Below are positions 23,701 through 30,465 of a DNA stretch of 64,000 bases, in pieces. Position numbers and translations under genes: made by a program. Under the pieces are notes generated by a model. It had not been told where the DNA came from and did no database searches. It saw only the letters and a program-made list of their open reading frames with translations. Source of the stretch: Pseudomonas muyukensis (GTDB lineage: Bacteria; Pseudomonadota; Gammaproteobacteria; Pseudomonadales; Pseudomonadaceae); contig NZ_CP077073.1 of the NCBI RefSeq assembly GCF_019139535.1, positions 815,001 to 879,000 on the forward strand, in the 5' to 3' direction. Positions within the stretch are counted from its first letter, which is position 1. Each line of letters begins with the position of its first letter.

Positions 23701-26700
23701 ACGACTTCGCTGATGGTGTCGGTGATCTGCACGCTGGCATCGCCGCCCAGTTCCAGATTCTCGAAGGTCTTGCCGTCCACGGCAGCATCGGTGATGCCGA
23801 TGGTGAGGGTATCGCCGTCCTTGAAGACGTCATCGCCCTGGGCTTTGGTCTTGTACTCAGCTTCGGTCTGACCAGCAGGGATCACCACCTTGTCACCATT
23901 GGACAGAGTGACAGTCAGGTCGTGATCCAGCTTCTGGCTGACTTTGACGGTGAAGGCAGGCTGTTGGTCTTCGGTGACATCACCTTTGCTGACGATGGTC
24001 ACGGTGACCTTGTCGCCTTCGTTGCCGGTGCCCGGAGTACCGGTACCTGGCTCGTCGGTGACTTCGGTTTTGACTTCGTCTTTGCCGAGGGTCAGCTTCT
24101 CGAAGTTATCCGCACCGGTTACGCCTTCCAGCTTGTTGACGATGGTTGGCTGGCCGCCGACGAACACGTCGTCTGGCGCGTTGATGGTGATGGTACCGGT
24201 GGCGCTGCCTGCCGGAATGGTCACTTTGGTGCCATCGGTCAGGGTGAAGGTCAGGCCGTTGTGGCCGGTCACCGACAGGCCTTGGCCGTTGGTCAGGGTC
24301 ACGGTGTAGGTGATCTGGCCGCCTTCGCTGACGGTGGTCTTGTCGGCAGACAAGGTAGCCACGACTTCGCTGATGGTGTCGGTGATCTGCACGGTGGCCT
24401 TGCCACCGAGCTCGAGGTTCTCGAAGGTCTTGCCGTCGACGGCGGCATCGGTAATGCCGACAGTCAGGGTGTCGCCGTCTTTGAAGACGTCGTCACCCTG
24501 GGCCTTGGCCTTGTACTCGGCTTCGGTCTGGCCAGCCGGGATCACCACCTTGTCACCATTGGACAGCGTGACGGTCAAGTCGTGGTCCAGTTTTTGGCTG
24601 ACTTTGACGGTGAAGGCAGGCTGCTGGTCTTCGGTCACGTCGCCCTTGCTGACGATGGTCACGGTGACCTTGTCGCCTTCGTTGCCGGTGCCCGGAGTAC
24701 CGGTACCGGGTTCGTCGGTGACGTCGGTCTTCACTTGGTCTTTGCCGAGGGTCAGCTTCTCGAAGTTGTCCGCACCGGTCACGCCTTCCAGTTTGTTGAC
24801 GATGGTCGGCTGGCCGCCGACGAACACGTCGTCTGGTGCGTTGATGGTGATGGTGCCCGTGGCGCTGCCCGCTGGAATGGTCACTTTGGTGCCATCGGTC
24901 AGGGTGAAGGTCAGGCCATTGTGGCCAGTGACCGACAGGCCCTGGCCGTTGGTCAGGGTCACGGTGTAGGTGATCTGGCCACCTTCGCTGACGGTGGTCT
25001 TGTCGGCGCTGAGCGTCGCGACCACTTCGCTGATGGTGTCGGTGATCTGCACGCTGGCGTCGCCGCCCAGTTCCAGATTCTCGAAGGTCTTGCCGTCCAC
25101 GGCAGCATCGGTGATGCCGACAGTCAGGGTGTCGCCGTCCTTGAAGACGTCATCGCCCTGGGCTTTGGTTTTGTACTCAGCTTCGGTCTGACCGGCTGGG
25201 ATTACCACCTTGTCACCATTGGACAGGGTGACAGTCAGGTCATGGTCCAGTTTCTGGCTGACTTTGACGGTGAAGGCGGGTTGCTGGTCTTCGGTCACGT
25301 CGCCCTTGCTGACGATGGTCACGGTGACTTTGTCGCCCTCGTTGCCAGTGCCCGGAGTACCGGTACCGGGTTCGTCGGTGACTTCGGTCTTCACTTCCTC
25401 TTTGCCGAGGGTCAGCTTCTCGAAGTTGTCCGCACCGGTCACGCCTTCCAGTTTGTTGACGATGGTCGGCTGGCCGCCGACGAACACGTCGTCCGGGGCA
25501 TTGATGGTAATGGTGCCGGTGGCGCTGCCTGCCGGAATGGTCACTTTGGTGCCATCGGTCAGGGTGAAGGTCAGGCCATTGTGGCCAGTGACCGACAGGC
25601 CCTGGCCGTTGGTCAGGGTGACGGTGTAGGTGATCTGGCCACCTTCAGACACTGTGGTTTTGTCCGCCGACAGAGTCGCGACCACTTCACTGATAGTGTC
25701 GGTGATCTGCACGCTGGCGTCGCCGCCGAGCTCCAGGTTTTCGAAGGTCTTGCCGTCCACGGCAGCATCGATGATGCCGACGGTGAGGGTATCGCCGTCT
25801 TTGAAGACGTCATCGCCTTGCGCCTTGGTCTTGTACTCGGCTTCGGTCTGGCCGGCCGGGATTACCACCTTGTCGCCATTGGACAGCGTGACGGTCAAGT
25901 CGTGGTCCAGCTTCTGGCTGACTTTGACGGTGAAGGCCGGCTGTTGGTCTTCGGTGACATCACCTTTGCTGACGATGGTGACGGTGACCTTGTCGCCCTC
26001 GTTACCGGTACCTGGAGTGCCGGTGCCGGGTTCGTCAGTGACGTCGGTTTTGACCTCGTCTTTGCCGAGGGTCAGCTTCTCGAAGTTGTCCGCACCGGTC
26101 ACGCCTTCCAGCTTGTTGACGATGGTCGGCTGGCCGCCGACGAATACGTCGTCCTGGGCATTGATGGTGATGGTGCCCGTGGCGCTGCCCGCTGGGATAG
26201 TGACCTTGGTGCCATCGGTGAGGGTGAAGACCAGGCCGTTGTGGCCGGTCACCGACAAGCCCTGGCCGTTGGTCAGGGTCACGGTGTAGGTGATCTGGCC
26301 GCCTTCAGACACTGTGGTCTTGTCTGCGGACAGTGTGGCCACGACTTCGCTGATGGTGTCAGTGATCTGCACGCTGGCGTCGCCGCCCAGTTCCAGATTC
26401 TCGAAGGTCTTGCCGTCCACGGCAGCATCGGTGATACCGACGGTGAGGGTATCGCCGTCTTTGAAGACGTCATCGCCTTGCGCCTTGGCCTTGTACTCGG
26501 CTTCGGTCTGGCCGGCCGGGATCACCACCTTGTCGCCATTGGACAAAGTGACGGTCAGGTCATGGTCCAGTTTCTGGCTGACTTTGACGGTGAAGGCGGG
26601 TTGCTGGTCTTCGGTGACATCGCCTTTGCTGACGATGGTGACCGTCACTTTGTCACCTTCGTTGCCGGTGCCCGGAGTACCGGTACCTGGCTCGTCGGTG

Positions 26701-28736
26701 ACTTCGGTTTTGACTTCGTCTTTGCCGAGGGTCAGCTTCTCGAAGTTGTCAGCGCCGGTCACGCCTTCCAGCTTGTTCACGATCGAAGGCTGGCCGCCGA
26801 CGAATACGTCGTCTGGTGCGTTGATGGTGATGGTGCCCGTGGCGCTGCCCGCTGGAATGGTCACTTTGGTGCCATCGGTCAGGGTGAAGGTCAGGCCGTT
26901 GTGGCCAGTGACCGACAAGCCTTGGCCGTTGGTCAGGGTGACGGTGTAGGTGATCTGGCCACCTTCGCTGACGGTGGTCTTGTCGGCAGACAAGGTAGCC
27001 ACGACTTCGCTGATGGTGTCGGTGATCTGCACGGTGGCCTTGCCACCGAGCTCGAGGTTCTCGAAGGTCTTGCCCGCAACACTGGCATCGGTCACGCCGA
27101 GCGACACCGAGCTTGCGTCCTTGAACACATCGTCGCCCTGGGCCGGCAGAGTGTAGGTCGCCTCGGTCTGGCCGGCAGCGATGACCACCTTGTCGCCGTT
27201 GCTCAGGGTCACGGTCAGGTCGTGATCCAGTTTCTGGCTGACCGAAACGGTAAAGGTCGGCTGCTGGGCTTCGGTGACATCGCCGTTGCTGGCGATGGTG
27301 ACGCCCACGGTGTCGATACTGTCGGTGATCTGGGTCTGCACCGGTGTCTGGTTTGGCACCAGGCTTTCGAAATTGCCGCCAGTGGCCCCTGTGATGCTGG
27401 TGCTGACGGTGCTGCCATTGACGAACACGTCGTTGGCCGGGGTCTGGAACTCGACACTGCCGGTGCTTTCGCCGGCCTTGACGGTGACGGTCTGGCCGTT
27501 GGACAGGGTGACGGTCACCTCGGTCTGGGCAGGGTTGCTCAGGGTCACGGTGTAGGTGATCACGCCGCCTTCAGTGACGCTCGGGGTGGCGGTCAGGGTG
27601 GCGCTGGTGGTGTCTACCGAGTCGCTGATGACGGTTTGCGCTGGCGTCGGGTTCGCCACCAGATTCTCGAAGTTACCGCCCGTTGCCCCCGTAATCGTGG
27701 TGCTGACGGTGCTGCCATTGTTGTAGACATCGTTGGGCGGGGTCTGGAAATCGACACTGCCCGACGACTTGCCGGCTTCGATGGTAACCGTCTGGCCATT
27801 GGACAGGGTGACGGTCACCGGGGTTTGCGCCGGGTTGGTCAGGGTCACGGTGTAGGTAATCACGCCGCCTTCGGTGACGCTCGGGGTCGCGGTCAGGGTG
27901 GCGGTGGTGGTGTCGATGGTGTCGGTGATCTGGGTCACTGCCGGGGTGGTGTTCGGCGTGATGACCAGGCCGTTGCCGCCCGTGGTGCCGGTGATGCTGG
28001 CGGAAATCTGGCCGCCGTCGATATAGGGCGTGTCGTTCGGGGCAATGGTGACGTTCACGCTACCCGTGGTCTGGCCCGCCGGAATGACGATCACCGCGCC
28101 GTTGGACAAGGTGACGGTCAGGTTGCTCAGCGGCGGCTGGCCGACGGTGGCGGTATAGACGATCACGCCACCCGCCTCGGTGATCGTGGGGGTGGCGTTC
28201 AGGGTCAGGCCGGTGACATTGGGGGCGTTGCTGGTGGTATTGGCGCCGTTGGCGTCCAGGGCGCCCACTTCTTCGCTGCCCTGGCCGTTGCCGAAGCCGA
28301 TCGGACCGGTCGGGAAGCCAATGCTCGGGTCGACCGCGCCGGCGGTCTCCTGCAGCATCACGAAGCTGTGGCCGCCACCCGCCGCACCGCCACCCGCAGC
28401 GGATGGGCCCGCGGCGGTGGCTTCCAGTTCGGTGGTGGGGTCGACGCCAGCGGCGATGGCCTGCTGCAGCTCCTCGACCGAAGGCGCCGCCTGGGCGCTG
28501 GCCTGGCTCAGGTCGGTGCTGCTGTCGGGGCTGTCGGCACTCCACTGGGTGTCGCGGCCCAGGTCGAGCACGCGGCCGTCGGCCAGCTCCAGGGACACCG
28601 CGCCGCCGGCGCCGGTGTCTACCTGCTCGCCGGCGAACAGGCGGTCGCCTTCGATGAGAACGCGCCGGATGCCTTCTGGGGAAACTGCGATGACTTGGCC
28701 AACAATGCTTTTGACGATGGCAACAACAGTGCTCAT
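14790..28736 (-). CDS. lapA: LapA, giant type I-secreted surface adhesin
   Basis: A 4648-residue RTX adhesin that mediates attachment and biofilm formation. The N-terminal retention module ends at TAAG (107-110), the LapG cleavage site, then a Gly/Ala-rich linker. Three roughly 100-residue Ig-like repeats follow (about 180-590), then about 13 tandem 220-residue repeats (about 595-3455), a Calx-beta-like domain (about 3550-3670), a PA14-like/carbohydrate-type region (about 3800-3960), a von Willebrand A domain with MIDAS DTSGS (near 4135), and about eight RTX GGxGxD repeats (near 4413 and 4480-4545). The C-terminus is a type I secretion signal. The start has GGAGAG 4 nt upstream. It is divergent from lapE-lapB-lapC, its exporter. 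It is much shorter than the KT2440 protein, mainly through fewer repeats. Confidence 0.96.
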   Translation of the reverse strand: MSTVVAIVKSIVGQVIAVSPEGIRRVLIEGDRLFAGEQVDTGAGGAVSLELADGRVLDLGRDTQWSADSPDSSTDLSQASAQAAPSVEELQQAIAAGVDPTTELEATAAGPSAAGGGAAGGGHSFVMLQETAGAVDPSIGFPTGPIGFGNGQGSEEVGALDANGANTTSNAPNVTGLTLNATPTITEAGGVIVYTATVGQPPLSNLTVTLSNGAVIVIPAGQTTGSVNVTIAPNDTPYIDGGQISASITGTTGGNGLVITPNTTPAVTQITDTIDTTTATLTATPSVTEGGVITYTVTLTNPAQTPVTVTLSNGQTVTIEAGKSSGSVDFQTPPNDVYNNGSTVSTTITGATGGNFENLVANPTPAQTVISDSVDTTSATLTATPSVTEGGVITYTVTLSNPAQTEVTVTLSNGQTVTVKAGESTGSVEFQTPANDVFVNGSTVSTSITGATGGNFESLVPNQTPVQTQITDSIDTVGVTIASNGDVTEAQQPTFTVSVSQKLDHDLTVTLSNGDKVVIAAGQTEATYTLPAQGDDVFKDASSVSLGVTDASVAGKTFENLELGGKATVQITDTISEVVATLSADKTTVSEGGQITYTVTLTNGQGLSVTGHNGLTFTLTDGTKVTIPAGSATGTITINAPDDVFVGGQPSIVNKLEGVTGADNFEKLTLGKDEVKTEVTDEPGTGTPGTGNEGDKVTVTIVSKGDVTEDQQPAFTVKVSQKLDHDLTVTLSNGDKVVIPAGQTEAEYKAKAQGDDVFKDGDTLTVGITDAAVDGKTFENLELGGDASVQITDTISEVVATLSADKTTVSEGGQITYTVTLTNGQGLSVTGHNGLVFTLTDGTKVTIPAGSATGTITINAQDDVFVGGQPTIVNKLEGVTGADNFEKLTLGKDEVKTDVTDEPGTGTPGTGNEGDKVTVTIVSKGDVTEDQQPAFTVKVSQKLDHDLTVTLSNGDKVVIPAGQTEAEYKTKAQGDDVFKDGDTLTVGIIDAAVDGKTFENLELGGDASVQITDTISEVVATLSADKTTVSEGGQITYTVTLTNGQGLSVTGHNGLTFTLTDGTKVTIPAGSATGTITINAPDDVFVGGQPTIVNKLEGVTGADNFEKLTLGKEEVKTEVTDEPGTGTPGTGNEGDKVTVTIVSKGDVTEDQQPAFTVKVSQKLDHDLTVTLSNGDKVVIPAGQTEAEYKTKAQGDDVFKDGDTLTVGITDAAVDGKTFENLELGGDASVQITDTISEVVATLSADKTTVSEGGQITYTVTLTNGQGLSVTGHNGLTFTLTDGTKVTIPAGSATGTITINAPDDVFVGGQPTIVNKLEGVTGADNFEKLTLGKDQVKTDVTDEPGTGTPGTGNEGDKVTVTIVSKGDVTEDQQPAFTVKVSQKLDHDLTVTLSNGDKVVIPAGQTEAEYKAKAQGDDVFKDGDTLTVGITDAAVDGKTFENLELGGKATVQITDTISEVVATLSADKTTVSEGGQITYTVTLTNGQGLSVTGHNGLTFTLTDGTKVTIPAGSATGTITINAPDDVFVGGQPTIVNKLEGVTGADNFEKLTLGKDEVKTEVTDEPGTGTPGTGNEGDKVTVTIVSKGDVTEDQQPAFTVKVSQKLDHDLTVTLSNGDKVVIPAGQTEAEYKTKAQGDDVFKDGDTLTIGITDAAVDGKTFENLELGGDASVQITDTISEVVATLSADKTTVSEGGQITYTVTLTNGQGLSVTGHNGLTFTLSDGTKVTIPAGSATGTITINAPDDVFVGGQPTIVNKLEGVTGADNFEKLTLGKEEVKTEVTDEPGTGTPGTGNEGDKVTVTIVSKGDVTEDQQPAFTVKVSQKLDHDLTVTLSNGDKVVIPAGQTEAEYKTKAQGDDVFKDGDTLTVGITDAAVDGKTFENLELGGDASVQITDTISEVVATLSADKTTVSEGGQITYTVTLTNGQGLSVTGHNGLTFTLTDGTKVTIPAGSASGTITINAPDDVFVGGQPSIVNKLEGVTGADNFEKLTLGKDEVKTDVTDEPGTGTPGTGNEGDKVTVTIVSKGDVTEDQQPAFTVKVSQKLDHDLTVTLSNGDKVVIPAGQTEAEYKAKAQGDDVFKDGDTLTVGITDAAVDGKTFENLELGGDASVQITDTISEVVATLSADKTTVSEGGQITYTVTLTNGQGLSVTGHNGLTFTLSDGTKVTIPAGSATGTITINAPDDVFVGGQPTIVNKLEGVTGADNFEKLTLGKDEVKTDVTDEPGTGTPGTGNEGDKVTVTIVSKGDVTEDQQPAFTVKVSQKLDHDLTVTLSNGDKVVIPAGQTEAEYKTKAQGDDVFKDGDTLTVGITDAAVDGKTFENLELGGDATVQITDTISEVVATLSADKTTVSEGGQITYTVTLTNGQGLSVTGHNGLTFTLTDGTKVTIPAGSATGTITINAPDDVFVGGQPSIVNKLEGVTGADNFEKLTLGKDEVKTEVTDEPGTGTPGTGNEGDKVTVTIVSKGDVTEDQQPAFTVKVSQKLDHDLTVTLSNGDKVVIPAGQTEAEYKAKAQGDDVFKDGDTLTVGIADAAVDGKTFENLELGGDASVQITDTISEVVATLSADKTTVSEGGQITYTVTLTNGQGLSVTGHNGLTFTLSDGTKVTIPAGSASGTAIITAPDDVFIGGQATISNKLTSVTGADNFEKLTLGKEEVKTEVTDEPGTGTPGTGNEGDKVTVTIVSKGDVTEDQQPAFTVKVSQKLDHDLTVTLSNGDKVVIPAGQTEAEYKAKAQGDDVFKDGDTLTVGITDAAVDGKTFENLELGGNASVQITDTISEVVATLSADKTTVSEGGQITYTVTLTNGQGLSVTGHNGLTFTLTDGTKVTIPAGSATGTITINAPDDVFIGGQPTIVNKLEGVTGADNFEKLTLGKEQVKTEVTDEPGTGTPGTDNQGDKVSVTIVSNGNVTEDQQPSFTVKVSQKLAQDLTVTLDNGDKVVIKAGQTEAEYKTKAQGDDVFKDPGSVSVGISDATVTGKTFENLELGGKATVQITDTVSEVVATLSADKATVSEGGQITYTVTLTNGQGLAVTGHNGLTFTLSDGTKVSIPAGSASGSFTITAPDDVFIGGQATISNKLTGVTGADNFEKLTLGKDEVKTGVTDEPGSGTPGTGNQGDKVSVTIVGNGDVNEAEQASFTVKVSQKLDQDLTVTLSNGDKVVIKAGQTETEYKAKAQGDDVFKDGGPLTVGISDASVVGKTFENLELGGAATVQITDTVSEVVATLSADKTTVSEGGQITYTVTLSNGQGLSVTGHNGLTFTLTDGTKVTIPAGSASGTITVNAPDDVFIGGQPTISNKLTGVTGADNFEKLTLGQNEVKTTVTDEPGSGTPGTGNQGDKVSVTIVSNGNVTEDQQPSFTVKVSQKLAQDLTVTLDNGDKVVIKAGQTEAEYKTKAQGDDVFKDPGSVSVGISDASVAGKTFENLELGGKATVQITDTVSEVVATLSADKTTVSEGGQITYTVTLSNAQGLSVTGHNGLTFTLTDGTKVTIPAGSASGTFTITAKDDPYLGGQPNIVNKIESVSGGDNFEKLSLGSNTVTTTVTDEPAGQGDLTTVGISGDTSVVEGDTAHYNLTLSNPSKSEVTITLTYSGTATDGQDFTGVVTVKIPAGSSGTSFDIKTIDDKLVEGSENFTVKISGASGGGFENLQVDAGKASVTTTIIDNDHAPVATGGAVTGTEDTDYVFQWGDFNVSDADGNTGLAVTISKLPDLGSLKFFNGTSWVDVSLNQTVSQADIAAGKLKFVPLANQSGIDGYGGSGVGNKQADYAQLKYKPNDGTNLGNEATLKVDIRPVADKPDLNIASNDVNSIGLVRETWNNLTGLGSNGNGISGDTLKNVFANSGSASKTETVSGVDSSSNVTPGSGSKTSGLIYLEAGKTYAFTGTADDSLQIVIGGKNVASGIWGSASGAISGSFTPTTSGYYTLEIYNANQAGPGSLDVNIRVNNGAAMDLNSSNIPMYPSVNDLSNAGVSVSDLHGSNGQGYYDGYKLNEGSENGAPVKLVGISTNLTDTDGSESLSVKLGGIPAGSVLSDGAGHTVTVGKDAVDVTGWNLGSLTIKPPAYYHGQFDVKVTSTSSESVGGSTATSEGTIKVNVYPQSYNTSNLSSDNDSVVGTDGNDIVVSDVAGLHVVPGQNYNLAFIVDTSGSMGSSGVDAARKSLESVFKTLAASVKGDASGTVNILLVDFATQVKSNVSVTLNDAGLQQLLNALNNLRADGGTNYEDAFKTTANWFQNLKDGGSTGSNQTFFITDGKPTYHQTNENPNPTLGTSGITLDTFLASINYKPGMAFNGYIDSSSTNYVSIDNAGNLQVQYYRNGWKYGVSGELHAEGNGTYELSSRGGLGYDTTNATQSNSLDSFKLLSGLSTVEAIGLNNGVNANDLKPFDSDGKPQTNIDPSKLAEAILGHTEVTNPGNDTVNGGDGNDIIFGDLMTFNGIAGTGVEAIQAYVAGKIGVDTGDVDGRAMHKYITEHYSEFDISRSNDGADTLLGGNGNDIIFGQGGNDYIDGGKGNDILLGGAGNDTLLGGEGNDILIGGKGDDILIGGSGADTFVWKAGDLGKDVIKDFNVKEGDRLDLSDLLQGEKASTIDNFLKITTVGGESTLQVSTEGKLNAAGGLANADVTIKLEGVNWSNTTINSLISGADPTIKIDNSNS
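18370..26949 (-). repeat. 13 tandem 660-bp repeats inside lapA
   Basis: The 660-bp period is exact from 18370 to 26949 (13 units; the phase is arbitrary), with partial degenerate units on either side. Each encodes a 220-residue unit that contains 'VTIVSKGDVTEDQQPAFTVK' and 'SEVVATLSADKTTVSEGG' blocks plus a Gly/Thr/Pro linker. Copies between about 20350 and 26949 are close to identical, while those at 18370-20349 have drifted. The longest exact match seen is 22963-23510 with 24943-25490. Confidence 0.95.
27301..28180 (-). repeat. N-terminal 300-bp repeats inside lapA
   Basis: Two units with an exact 300-bp period (for example the motif CACGGTGTAGGT at about 27546 and 27846) plus a more diverged third unit. 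They encode roughly 100-residue beta-sandwich-like repeats (SVTEGGVITYTVTLTNPAQT) located between the retention module and the long-repeat array. Confidence 0.8.
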
Positions 28737-29084
28737 TGGACTCTCCGGACTACCCGTTCAGTTGGCTTCCATGCCTGCTCGCGCGTGAGGCGGCGACTGA
28801 TGGAATGTTTCAATAATGTTTTTGACGCTGATTTGCGTCAATTTTACGTCTATAATTTCTGGCTATTAAGTTTATGCCAAACTATTGACCTTCTGGCTGC
28901 CATCCTAAACAATCGTCGAGGTAATGTCACATTGATATTTGGCCAGCCACAGCTCTCTCTTTCGTATTAATCGCACTGCCTATTCGGAAGTTTCCTACCC
29001 ACAGGATCAGGGCTTGCCATTTTCCAAGGCAGGGACAGCTTCGGCTGTGATTTAGGACAACAGCTCTCTCGGGAACCAGCAAAC
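28737..29084. promoter_or_regulatory. Divergent lapA / lapEBC promoter region
   Basis: A 348-bp AT-rich region between the lapA start (minus) and the lapE start (plus), with no credible gene. It contains a perfect dyad TTGACGC/GCGTCAA with a 6-nt spacer (28822-28841), a TATAAT at 28851-28856, and a GTCAATTTTACGTC segment (28837-28850) loosely similar to FleQ-type GTCAAT...TTGAC sites. FleQ control of lap promoters is known in P. putida; a site here is an inference. Confidence 0.5.
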
Positions 29085-30422
29085 ATGCGTGCGTCACTGT
29101 TCACCGCTCTTCCTTTCGCTCTCGCCGCCACATTCGTTCAAGCACAATCCTTGCCCGAAGCCATGCAAAAAGCCCTCGAGGTGCACCCGGAAATCCAGGC
29201 CGGGGTGAACGCCCGCACGGCTGCGGATTACCAGTTGCGCGCCGCCCAGGGCGGCTATTTGCCGCGGGTCGATGTGACAGCCGGTTACGGTCGGGAAGGC
29301 ACCGACAGCCCCAGCACCCGCAATCGCTGGGAGACGCTCAACCGTGGCGAGTCAGCCATTCGTCTGCGGCAAATGGTTTTTGACGGTTTTGCCACCTCCA
29401 GCGAGGTCGGGCGTCAACAAGCCACCGTCAATGCCCGGGCCTATTCGCTGCTGGGCACCTCCGAGCGCACCGCGCTGACCGTCGCCCAGGTCTACCTGGA
29501 TGTGCTGGCCCGTCGCGAGATGGTGCGCCTGGCCGAAGACAACCTGCGCAACCACGACCGCATCCTCGACCAGATCAAGCTGCGCACCAGCCGCGGGGTC
29601 GGGCGCATGGCCGACCTCGACCAGGCCGAAGCCCGCCAGGCCCAGGCGCGCAACAACCTGATCACCGAGCAGACCAACCTGGCCGACGCCAACACCAACT
29701 ACCTCAGCGTCGTCGGGCAAATGCCGGACGAGTTAAGCACGCCTGCGCCGTTTGTCGACCTGCTGCCGGCAACCCTCGACGAAGCGCGTCACCAACTGAT
29801 CGAGTTCAGCCCGATACTGCGTTCGGCCGAGTCGGACATCGCCGCCGCCGAAAAGCAGTACGACGCGGCCAAGTCCACTTTCTACCCGCGCTTCGACGCC
29901 GAGCTCGGCCGCACCGCCGACAACAACCTCGACGGCGCCGTCGGCCACAACAACGAGTGGCAGGCCATGCTGCGCATGAACTTCAACCTGTACGCCGGTG
30001 GCAGCAACAAGGCCGACCTCGAGTCGAAGTCGTACCTGGCCAACCAGGCCCTGGATATTCGCAACAACGCCTTGCGCCAGCTCAATGAGGAGTTAGGCTT
30101 GGCATGGAATGCTCTGGACAACGCCAACGCCCAGGTGCCGATCGCCCAGCAGTACGTCGATCACAGCAACCGCGTGCGCAGTGCCTACCAGCAGCAGTTC
30201 AGCCTGGGCGAGCGAACCCTGCTCGACCTGCTCGACAGCGAGAATGAAACCTTCACCGCCCAGCGTCGTCTGGTAGAGGTGAAGAACACGCAAATGTTTA
30301 CTCAGTACCGAATCAAGGCGACCATTGGCCAACTGCTCAAGAGCCAGGGTGTCGTAGCCCCGATGGCCGCCGTTGTGCAGAACGACCTGAAACCCAAGGT
30401 GAACCTGCCAGGCATGAACTGA
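29085..30422 (+). CDS. lapE: LapE, TolC-family outer-membrane component of LapA secretion
   Basis: A 445-residue outer-membrane efflux protein. A cleavable signal peptide (residues 1-20, ending VQAQ) is followed by two repeated outer-membrane-efflux domains with TolC-like coiled-coil heptads, for example in the DQAEARQAQARNNLITEQT segment. The C-terminal part contains the LGERTLLDLLDSENE signature of type I secretion TolC homologues. It forms the outer-membrane channel for LapA with LapB and LapC, whose genes follow. It is divergent from lapA. Confidence 0.93.
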   Translation: MRASLFTALPFALAATFVQAQSLPEAMQKALEVHPEIQAGVNARTAADYQLRAAQGGYLPRVDVTAGYGREGTDSPSTRNRWETLNRGESAIRLRQMVFDGFATSSEVGRQQATVNARAYSLLGTSERTALTVAQVYLDVLARREMVRLAEDNLRNHDRILDQIKLRTSRGVGRMADLDQAEARQAQARNNLITEQTNLADANTNYLSVVGQMPDELSTPAPFVDLLPATLDEARHQLIEFSPILRSAESDIAAAEKQYDAAKSTFYPRFDAELGRTADNNLDGAVGHNNEWQAMLRMNFNLYAGGSNKADLESKSYLANQALDIRNNALRQLNEELGLAWNALDNANAQVPIAQQYVDHSNRVRSAYQQQFSLGERTLLDLLDSENETFTAQRRLVEVKNTQMFTQYRIKATIGQLLKSQGVVAPMAAVVQNDLKPKVNLPGMN

Positions 30423-30465
30423 AAGGCGCCTTGAACCAACCCCGCAAGGATGAAGAGAGCGCCGC

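Noticed and set aside
18370..26949. CRISPR array or tandem satellite
   Set aside because: The 660-bp period is in frame, spans one open gene and encodes Ig-like repeats; there are no short repeat-spacer units.
14703..28970. A 4755-codon plus-strand reading frame opposite lapA, and a second frame with 219-codon units
   Set aside because: These are antisense shadows. The lapA repeat unit lacks stop codons in these frames, and tandem repetition copies that openness; the translations are Ala/Gly/Asp-rich without domain logic, and no promoter or ribosome-binding site supports them.
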